A DNA stretch of 35,813 nucleotides from Eubacteriales bacterium (GTDB lineage Bacteria; Bacillota; Clostridia; Lachnospirales; Lachnospiraceae): NCBI GenBank assembly GCA_030524545.1, contig JAUNGM010000026.1:14232-50044 (forward strand). The letters run 5' to 3'. Shown here piece after piece: positions 31,079-35,813 of the stretch. Under the pieces are notes generated by a model. It was not told the origin of the DNA, did not search any database, and worked only from the letters and a program-made list of their open reading frames with translations. Position 1 is the stretch's first letter, and each line of letters starts with the position of its first letter. The position numbers were made by a program, and so were the translations under genes.

Positions 31079-32050
31079 TTATTCTCCAAGCGCCTGTGCC
31101 GCAGACCCAAGCCGGTTATAAACCGTCACCGCGTCATACACATGCAGCGGTTCCCCTGTAGTTCCCGGTGCTCCGGCAGTCACAAGAATATATTCCCTGC
31201 TTTCAATCTCTGCAAAGCTTGCCAGACAAAGACCCGCCTCATTGGTAAACCCTGTCTTTCCGCCCAGGATTTTTCCTCCGGTAACACCTGGATCATTCAG
31301 ATTCTTAAACATAGTGCTATAGTATGTAATCCCATCCGGATGCACATTCGTAATTCCGGTGGAATGCCTTGCACTCTCAATAATCTCCCGGAACGTATCA
31401 TTTCTTATCGCATATTTCAAAAGTACCGCCATATCCATCGCCGTACTGTAATGCTCCGGATCATGCAGGCCTGTCGTATCACAAAAATGTGTCCCATCCA
31501 TCCCCAGCTTCTGCGCTTTCTTATTCATCATTTCCACAAACGCCTCTTCCGAGCCCGCAATCTCATTTGCCAGACCAATACAGCACTCCGCTCCCGAAGG
31601 CAGAATCACTCCATACAGCAGGTCAATCGCCCTTACCCTCTCTCCCGCCTGGAAGCCCGCCTGTGTCGCATCTCCCGCATACAGCTCCGGGAAGATCTCC
31701 TCATCCAACGTAATTCCCTGCTCCAGATCATCCAGCTCCTCAATCGCTACAATCGCCGTCATAATCTTCGTCAAAGACGCCGGATACATTCTCTCCTCCC
31801 CATTTATCTCTCCAATCACCTTTCCTCCCTGTGCCTGCATCAAAACCGCATGAGAGCTATTGATTCCGCTCAGATCCAATTCCTTCACCACAGGTCTGGT
31901 AATCTCCGTCAGCCACTCTTCTACCCCATACTTCCATCCAATCATGACCGCCAAAGCCAGAATAACAATCATCTCCACCATAAGGCAAAGCACCAGCTTC
32001 GTCTTATTCACTCTTTTCTTTTTCCTCTTTCTGCTATTTCCTGTCGCCAT
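31079..32050 (-). CDS. D-alanyl-D-alanine carboxypeptidase (S11 family)
   Basis: I start at the ATG 32048-32050 (323 residues) with GAGGG 6 nt upstream. The protein has a basic N-terminus and one membrane segment (about 18-42), then an extracellular S11 penicillin-binding domain with SLTK as the SxxK active site, SGAE at the usual SxN position, and GGKTGFTNEAG as the KTG motif. It should trim the terminal D-Ala from peptidoglycan stem peptides. It lacks the long C-terminal PBP5 domain of larger family members. It lies alone between the rubrerythrin remnant and the rplA terminator, with its own promoter. Confidence 0.9.
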   Translation of the reverse strand: MATGNSRKRKKKRVNKTKLVLCLMVEMIVILALAVMIGWKYGVEEWLTEITRPVVKELDLSGINSSHAVLMQAQGGKVIGEINGEERMYPASLTKIMTAIVAIEELDDLEQGITLDEEIFPELYAGDATQAGFQAGERVRAIDLLYGVILPSGAECCIGLANEIAGSEEAFVEMMNKKAQKLGMDGTHFCDTTGLHDPEHYSTAMDMAVLLKYAIRNDTFREIIESARHSTGITNVHPDGITYYSTMFKNLNDPGVTGGKILGGKTGFTNEAGLCLASFAEIESREYILVTAGAPGTTGEPLHVYDAVTVYNRLGSAAQALGE

Positions 32051-32098
32051 CTTCATCCCTCATTTCTGTCACCAAACAATTTCCCAATTTATCTCTAT

Positions 32099-32127
32099 AC
32101 TATACCACACCCCTCCCTCTCATGTAA
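32099..32127 (-). promoter_or_regulatory. Promoter of the carboxypeptidase gene
   Basis: TTACAT (32122-32127) and TATAGT (32099-32104) lie 17 bp apart with a TGG extension before the -10, on the minus strand. A purine-rich stretch lies just upstream. Confidence 0.6.
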
Positions 32128-32171
32128 CCCTCTTTCTCTCTCTTCTCCCCTCCGGCAGCAATTAAGGAAAA

Positions 32172-32206
32172 TAAAAAAGGACACCCACAAAGAATGTCCT
32201 TTTTCT
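32172..32206 (-). terminator. Terminator after rplA
   Basis: AAAAAGGACA and TGTCCTTTTT form a 10-bp stem followed by T-rich sequence on the minus strand, 10 bp after the rplA stop. It closes the ribosomal protein operon here. Confidence 0.88.
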
Positions 32207-32216
32207 TATAATCTAT

Positions 32217-32909
32217 TTAAGCCAATTTCATCGGATTGATCTTCACACCAGGTCCCATTGTCGGCGCAATAACTACGCTTCTTAAGAACTGACCCTTTAA
32301 GGTGCTCGGTCTTGCCTTGATGATAGCTTCGATCAGCGTCTGGAAGTTGTCGCTTAACTGTTCCTCAGTAAAGGATGCTTTACCGATCGGAACATGGATA
32401 ATGTTGGTTTTATCAAGACGGTATTCAATCTTACCAGCTTTGATGTCATGAACCGCTTTTGTAACGTCCATAGTTACGGTACCAGCTTTCGGGTTTGGCA
32501 TTAAACCTTTCGGTCCAAGTACACGACCCAGACGGCCTACAACACCCATCATATCAGGAGTTGCAACAACAACGTCGAAATCCAGCCATCCTTCGTTCTG
32601 GATTCTCGGGATCAATTCCTCTGCTCCAACGAATTCAGCACCTGCTGCCTTTGCTTCTTCAGCTTTTGCGTCTCTTGCGAATACTAAAACGCGAACGCTC
32701 TTACCGGTTCCATGAGGCAGTACAACTGCACCACGGATCTGCTGGTCTGCATGACGTCCATCGCAGCCTGTACGGATATGAACTTCGATGGTCTCATCAA
32801 ATTTAGCAACTGCAGTCTTTTTTACTAAGCTGATTGCTTCTGCGGTATCATATAATGTTGCGCGGTCTACTGCTTTTGCAGCTTCCACGTATTTCTTTCC
32901 TCGTTTCAT
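32217..32909 (-). CDS. rplA: 50S ribosomal protein L1
   Basis: The start is the ATG 32907-32909 ([16 protein letters not shown], 230 residues, the normal length) with a consensus GGAGG 9 nt upstream; the frame is open further up but only through the leader. The L1 signature region ([27 protein letters not shown] nearby) and the C-terminal [10 protein letters not shown] are clear. L1 forms the mobile stalk at the E site and is often an autogenous translational repressor. It is the last gene of the cluster. The gap from rplK contains a leader element also found before rplK. Confidence 0.97.
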   Translation of the reverse strand: MKRGKKYVEAAKAVDRATLYDTAEAISLVKKTAVAKFDETIEVHIRTGCDGRHADQQIRGAVVLPHGTGKSVRVLVFARDAKAEEAKAAGAEFVGAEELIPRIQNEGWLDFDVVVATPDMMGVVGRLGRVLGPKGLMPNPKAGTVTMDVTKAVHDIKAGKIEYRLDKTNIIHVPIGKASFTEEQLSDNFQTLIEAIIKARPSTLKGQFLRSVVIAPTMGPGVKINPMKLA

Positions 32910-32916
32910 TTCTATA

Positions 32917-32952
32917 ACCTCCTGTGGTATTGGCGGGGATTTCCCTCCCACT
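32917..32952 (-). repeat. Duplicated leader element before rplA
   Basis: On the minus strand AGTGGGAGGGAAAT, CCCCGCCAATACCACA and GGAGGT run straight into the ribosome binding site. The same string with three extra bases stands before rplK at 33397-33436. GTGG/CCAC and GGG/CCC can pair, giving a hairpin just upstream of the Shine-Dalgarno. Confidence 0.8.
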
Positions 32953-32963
32953 TCCTATTTGTA

Positions 32964-33389
32964 TTAGTCTACTACTTCGATTCCCATGCTTCTTGCAGTA
33001 CCTGCGATCATGCTTGTAGCTGCTTCGATAGATGCTGCATTCAGGTCTTTCATCTTCAGTTCTGCGATTTCCTGAACCTGAGCTCTGGTCACTTTTGCAA
33101 CCTTTGTTTTGTTCGGAACGCCGGAACCGGATTTGATGTTAGCGGCTTTCTTCAGAAGAACGGCTGCTGGCGGAGTCTTGGTTATGAAGCTGAAACTTCT
33201 GTCTGCATAAACAGTGATAACAACCGGAATGATCATACCATCCTGATCTGCTGTTCTTGCATTGAACTCTTTGGTAAACTGAACAATGTTTACACCATGC
33301 TGTCCAAGAGCCGGACCAACTGGCGGTGCTGGAGTTGCTTTACCAGCCGGAATCTGTAATTTGATATATCCTGTTACTTTCTTTGCCAT
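32964..33389 (-). CDS. rplK: 50S ribosomal protein L11
   Basis: The start is the ATG 33387-33389 ([16 protein letters not shown]), giving 141 residues, the standard L11 length. AGGAGG lies 10 nt upstream, while a GTG three codons earlier overlaps that site. The N-terminal domain shows [18 protein letters not shown] and the rRNA-binding C-terminal domain ends [11 protein letters not shown]11 sits in the GTPase-associated centre. It lies between nusG and rplA in the usual order. Confidence 0.98.
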   Translation of the reverse strand: MAKKVTGYIKLQIPAGKATPAPPVGPALGQHGVNIVQFTKEFNARTADQDGMIIPVVITVYADRSFSFITKTPPAAVLLKKAANIKSGSGVPNKTKVAKVTRAQVQEIAELKMKDLNAASIEAATSMIAGTARSMGIEVVD

Positions 33390-33396
33390 TTTCGGC

Positions 33397-33436
33397 ACCT
33401 CCTATGTGGTATTGGCGGGGGTATTTCCCTCCCACT
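33397..33436 (-). repeat. Duplicated leader element before rplK
   Basis: Partner of 32917-32952, differing by one inserted base in the C run and a TA before GGAGGT. It fills the gap between the nusG stop and the rplK ribosome binding site. Confidence 0.8.
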
Positions 33437-33450
33437 ATAATGATTACCTG

Positions 33451-33966
33451 TTATAATTTCTTAACTTCTGCGAAACTTATTTCAACCGGCGTCTCGCGGC
33501 CGAAAAGCTCAACATTAATGGTAACAACCTGTTTCTGCATGTTGATTGCTGTAATAACGCCTGCGGTATCCTTCCAGACTCCGCCGGTTACGACTACCTG
33601 GTCGCCCTCTGCGAAATCTACGGCAACCGGCTCGTCCTTGATGCCCAGCGGAAGCATTTCTTCCTCCGTCAGCGGCACCGGCTTGGATCCCGGTCCTACA
33701 AATCCTGTAACACCTCTGGTATTACGGACCACATACCATGTATCGTCATTCATAATCATGTTGAGCAGCACATATCCCGGAAACAATTTCTTCTGAACCT
33801 GCTTGGCCGTTCCGTTCTTCATTTCTACAACGTCCTGAAGAGGAACACGGACTTCCAGGATCTGATCTTCCAGGTGTCGGTTTTCGATTGTCTTTTCAAT
33901 GTTGGCTTTCACCTTGTTCTCATACCCGGAATAGGTATGGACAACGTACCATTTTGCTTCTGACAT
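33451..33966 (-). CDS. nusG: Transcription elongation/antitermination factor NusG
   Basis: The 171-residue protein has the NGN domain (WYVVHTYSGYENKVKANIEK, MMNDDTWYVVRNTRGVTGFVG) and a C-terminal KOW domain (FAEGDQVVVTGGVWKDTAGVI). It binds RNA polymerase and couples it to ribosomes or Rho. AAGGTG lies before the start, and the gap from secE is 16 bp. Confidence 0.98.
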   Translation of the reverse strand: MSEAKWYVVHTYSGYENKVKANIEKTIENRHLEDQILEVRVPLQDVVEMKNGTAKQVQKKLFPGYVLLNMIMNDDTWYVVRNTRGVTGFVGPGSKPVPLTEEEMLPLGIKDEPVAVDFAEGDQVVVTGGVWKDTAGVITAINMQKQVVTINVELFGRETPVEISFAEVKKL

Positions 33967-33982
33967 ACAATCACCTTTATCC

Positions 33983-34192
33983 TTATTTCATTAAAAGATT
34001 AATGACTTCCAGAATACCCGCGTCCATAACGCTGATGATAACACCCAGAATCACAGTAATCACAACTACTGCTACTGTCTGTTTCGCCAGTGTCTCACGG
34101 TCTGTCCATACAATCTTTCTGAATTCTGATTGAAGTCCCTGAAACCAACTCTTCTTCTGGCCTTTGCCAGCAGATTTTTCCTTTTCTTGCAT
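33983..34192 (-). CDS. secE: Preprotein translocase subunit SecE
   Basis: This short 69-residue form is typical of Firmicutes: a Lys-rich N-terminus, the conserved amphipathic FQGLQSEFRKIVWTDRETL and one membrane helix (VAVVVITVILGVIISVMDAG). It forms the SecYEG channel with SecY and SecG. The ribosome binding site GTGAGG lies within the 3' arm of a small hairpin (CTCACAA/TTGTGAG), which might limit translation. Confidence 0.95.
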   Translation of the reverse strand: MQEKEKSAGKGQKKSWFQGLQSEFRKIVWTDRETLAKQTVAVVVITVILGVIISVMDAGILEVINLLMK

Positions 34193-34199
34193 AGCGTGA

Positions 34200-34245
34200 C
34201 CTCACAATTCTTGTGAGTAACTATCCGATCATAGTTACCTTGTGA
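34200..34245 (-). other. Two hairpins between rpmG and secE
   Basis: On the minus strand GTAACTAT and ATAGTTAC pair around GATCGG. They are followed directly by CTCACAA/TTGTGAG around GAA; the second stem includes the secE Shine-Dalgarno. TCACAAG occurs on both sides of the first hairpin. No tRNA gene is present in this gap. Confidence 0.5.
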
Positions 34246-34395
34246 TTATTTTGTTTCCTTGTGCATTGTGTGTCTGTGACAGAACTTACAATATTTCTTG
34301 GTTTCCAATCTCTCAGGATGGTTTTTCTTTTCCTTAGTCATATTGTAGTTACGCTGCTTGCACTCGGTGCATGCTAATGTAATTTTAACGCGCAC
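34246..34395 (-). CDS. rpmG: 50S ribosomal protein L33
   Basis: The product is a 49-residue L33 of the zinc-binding type, with CTEC and CKFC pairs ([15 protein letters not shown] and [17 protein letters not shown]). I use the GTG at 34393-34395, preceded by GGAGG at 8 nt; the frame is open 25 codons further up but that part is the untranslated leader. It heads the rpmG-secE-nusG-rplK-rplA transcript. The zinc form is normally used when zinc is sufficient. Confidence 0.95.
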   Translation of the reverse strand: MRVKITLACTECKQRNYNMTKEKKNHPERLETKKYCKFCHRHTMHKETK

Positions 34396-34503
34396 AACTT
34401 CCACCTCCAGTGTTTTCATTTGCATGGTCTTCTCATCTGCTGAAAATGTATCCGTCTCATTTTCGGGCATAAAAAAAAGACCTAACTTCCATGTCGCTTG
34501 TTC

Positions 34504-34533
34504 ATTCTACCATAGGAACTATAGATAAGTCAA
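34504..34533 (-). promoter_or_regulatory. Promoter of the rpmG-rplA cluster
   Basis: TTGACT (34528-34533) and TAGAAT (34504-34509) are 18 bp apart, with a TGG extension before the -10, on the minus strand. The leader to rpmG is about 100 nt. Confidence 0.75.
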
Positions 34534-34697
34534 GCACTTTCCTTGAAAATCCGCTGTTTCCTGCATATTTTCCTGAATATTTTTTCAGCACAATGATCTG
34601 CACCTTCTATGCTTTGTGATAATTCTTCGAAATTGGAGTTTTGTCTTCTTTACAAATGCAATCGGCTTCTGTTATCTGTCCGTTTCAGAAGCCGAGT
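34534..34697. other. Spacer with a hairpin
   Basis: Apart from a perfect 10-bp hairpin TCGGCTTCTG/CAGAAGCCGA at 34662-34695, possibly a backup terminator for the surface gene, I see no gene or other element. Confidence 0.5.
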
Positions 34698-34734
34698 TTC
34701 AAAATCAGCCGCCTCCCATTAAGGGAAGCGGCTG
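34698..34734 (-). terminator. Terminator of the Cna-B-like surface gene
   Basis: CAGCCGC and GCGGCTG pair, with an inner CCC/GGG, and are followed by ATTTTG on the minus strand, about 30 bp past the stop codon. The T tract is modest. Confidence 0.65.
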
Positions 34735-34764
34735 CCTTAGTATTATGTGTGATTCAGTTTTTGA

Positions 34765-35813
34765 TTACTTATTGTTTCTGCGGCGTCTTCTGTAGCCAAC
34801 GGTACCGATCAATGCACAAGATACTGCAAGAAGTGCAAGATAAAGTCCTATCGGTGTATCATCACCGGTCTTTACGCCTGTCTTCGTCGTAGTTCCTCCG
34901 CTTGGGGTCACTGTCGGGCCTGGGGTCACTGTGGGGCCTGGGGTAGTTGTAGGTGCAGGCGTTACTGTTGTGGTCGTTTCAGTGTTGATGATCTCTACGC
35001 TTGCGTAGGTATTTTCTCTGTTGATCGCCACTTCTGTCTTATCCTGACTTACGGTATACATAAAGCCTTCTGCGCCTTTTACAGGAACACCGTTCTCATC
35101 GACCTCTGTTACATAGAGGACTGTGTCTCCTCCTACTTCCGGAATCGCTACGGTTGTGCTTGCTGTAACGGAAGATCCGCCGCCCATTTCCAGAGCAAGG
35201 ATATTCTCTCCTACATTTACGGATGGAACTGTGTATGCTGCATCATCAAAGATACCTGCATAGAATGTTTCATCACTGTTTACATCTTTTCCGTCTACTC
35301 CAATAACACGTTTTGTAACATCCAGCTTACCGCCGATGTAGAATCCATCCGGTATGGTCATGAACTCGTTCTCAAAGTAGATTGTTACGGAACCGTCTTC
35401 TTCTTCAATAACGGCTTCATTTCCTTCTGCAAAGTTTGCAATGAAAGTATCTCCGCTTTCTACTTCTCCGACTTCGATCACATTGCCGTCTGCATCACAT
35501 TCTCCTACATAGTAGGTTCTGCCAACCTCCAGATTACTGAAGACTGCGGAAGAAGCAGATGCATTTTTGAATACGATCGGCTGGATATCTCCTGCCGGAA
35601 TCGTGCACTCCTCATCCAGGTACAAACCAACATAGAATGTCTGGTCTACTGCACTCATCGGATCGCCGTTTACGGTCAGTGTCTTAGTGACTGTGACAGA
35701 TGCACTTTCGGAAACAGGAGTGTTCGTAATGGTTGTTCCTTCAATCGCAGTTTCATAGCCTTCCACTTCGTCTTCAGCTATAGTATAAACGATCTTCTCG
35801 GTTCCCTTGTACT
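34765..35813 (-). CDS. Cna-B-type surface protein with sorting-like C-terminus (5' part missing)
   Basis: The frame is open to the right edge of the window, so only the last 349 or so residues are visible. Each of the repeated units resembles a Cna-B (prealbumin-like) domain: one ends EGYETAIEGTTITNT, the next starts SVTVTKTLTVNGDP, and another starts KLDVTKRVIGVDGKD. A Thr/Pro stalk with TPGPTVTPGPTVTP repeats follows. The C-terminus has VKTGDDTP, a hydrophobic helix (IGLYLALLAVSCALIGTVGY) and RRRRRNNK, a layout like sortase substrates though without a classical LPXTG. It could be a pilin or adhesin subunit. A sortase gene is not in the window. Confidence 0.82.
   Translation of the reverse strand, partial: YKGTEKIVYTIAEDEVEGYETAIEGTTITNTPVSESASVTVTKTLTVNGDPMSAVDQTFYVGLYLDEECTIPAGDIQPIVFKNASASSAVFSNLEVGRTYYVGECDADGNVIEVGEVESGDTFIANFAEGNEAVIEEEDGSVTIYFENEFMTIPDGFYIGGKLDVTKRVIGVDGKDVNSDETFYAGIFDDAAYTVPSVNVGENILALEMGGGSSVTASTTVAIPEVGGDTVLYVTEVDENGVPVKGAEGFMYTVSQDKTEVAINRENTYASVEIINTETTTTVTPAPTTTPGPTVTPGPTVTPSGGTTTKTGVKTGDDTPIGLYLALLAVSCALIGTVGYRRRRRNNK

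Noticed and set aside
34200-34245. tRNA gene between rpmG and secE
   Set aside because: The two hairpins do not form a cloverleaf and no T-arm or acceptor pairing is present.
34396-34470. Longer N-terminus for L33 and similar upstream extensions on rplA, rplK and moaC
   Set aside because: In each case the internal start has a good Shine-Dalgarno and gives the normal family length; the extensions are leader sequence.

Overview
The window looks like a chromosomal segment of an anaerobic, low-to-mid GC Firmicute of the class Clostridia, most likely a gut Lachnospiraceae. Support comes from AGGAGG-type ribosome binding sites, a T-box leader, a yybP-ykoY riboswitch, a PerR/reverse-rubrerythrin pair, the secE-nusG-rplK-rplA order, and secreted proteins with FN3, BspA-type and choline-binding-like repeats. 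No database search was possible, so the taxon is an inference.

Layout. (1) 1-315: a decayed Asp/Tyr/Ser-rich gene end and a terminator. (2) 316-3679, minus strand: a molybdenum cofactor operon moaC-moaA-mogA-MOSC followed by tatD. (3) 3922-6843, minus: a P2-type cation ATPase behind a yybP-ykoY (Mn2+) riboswitch, which points to manganese export rather than plain calcium transport. (4) 6916-9345, minus: metG behind a T-box leader. (5) 9410-22195: the most unusual part. An apparent operon of eight genes runs on the minus strand from a strong promoter at 22068-22096. It encodes two near-identical BspA/FN3/transglutaminase-like secreted proteins, an AlgI-type MBOAT acyltransferase, an AlgX/DHHW-type SGNH acetyltransferase-like protein, a secreted SH3 protein, two more transglutaminase-like proteins and a binding-repeat protein. 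A divergent XRE regulator (22196-22561) shares a promoter region with evenly spaced palindromes. (6) 22700-26037, minus: a two-component system. (7) 26313-29678, minus: a large 7TM-GGDEF-PAS-degenerate GGDEF-EAL protein for cyclic-di-GMP. (8) 29808-31066, plus: PerR and reverse rubrerythrin, each with the same 15-bp operator, then a nine-codon remnant of a second rubrerythrin. (9) 31079-34533, minus: a D,D-carboxypeptidase, then the rpmG-secE-nusG-rplK-rplA cluster, which ends at a terminator after rplA with no rplJ-rplL. (10) 34698-35813, minus: the C-terminal part of a Cna-B-type surface protein with a sorting-like signal, open at the right edge.

How it may work together. The 12.6-kb surface operon joins O-acetylation machinery of the kind that modifies extracellular polysaccharides with four exported proteins carrying complete Cys-His-Asp transglutaminase-like triads. 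Those four differ in their targeting modules (LRR/FN3 or glucan-binding-like repeats) and in their catalytic domains. My inference is a system that modifies or crosslinks the cell surface or an exopolymer under control of the XRE regulator. The two upstream genes look like a scaffold duplicated or homogenised recently while keeping different C-terminal enzyme domains. The downstream histidine kinase/response regulator pair and the cyclic-di-GMP enzyme are nearby but show no sequence evidence of belonging to the same regulon.
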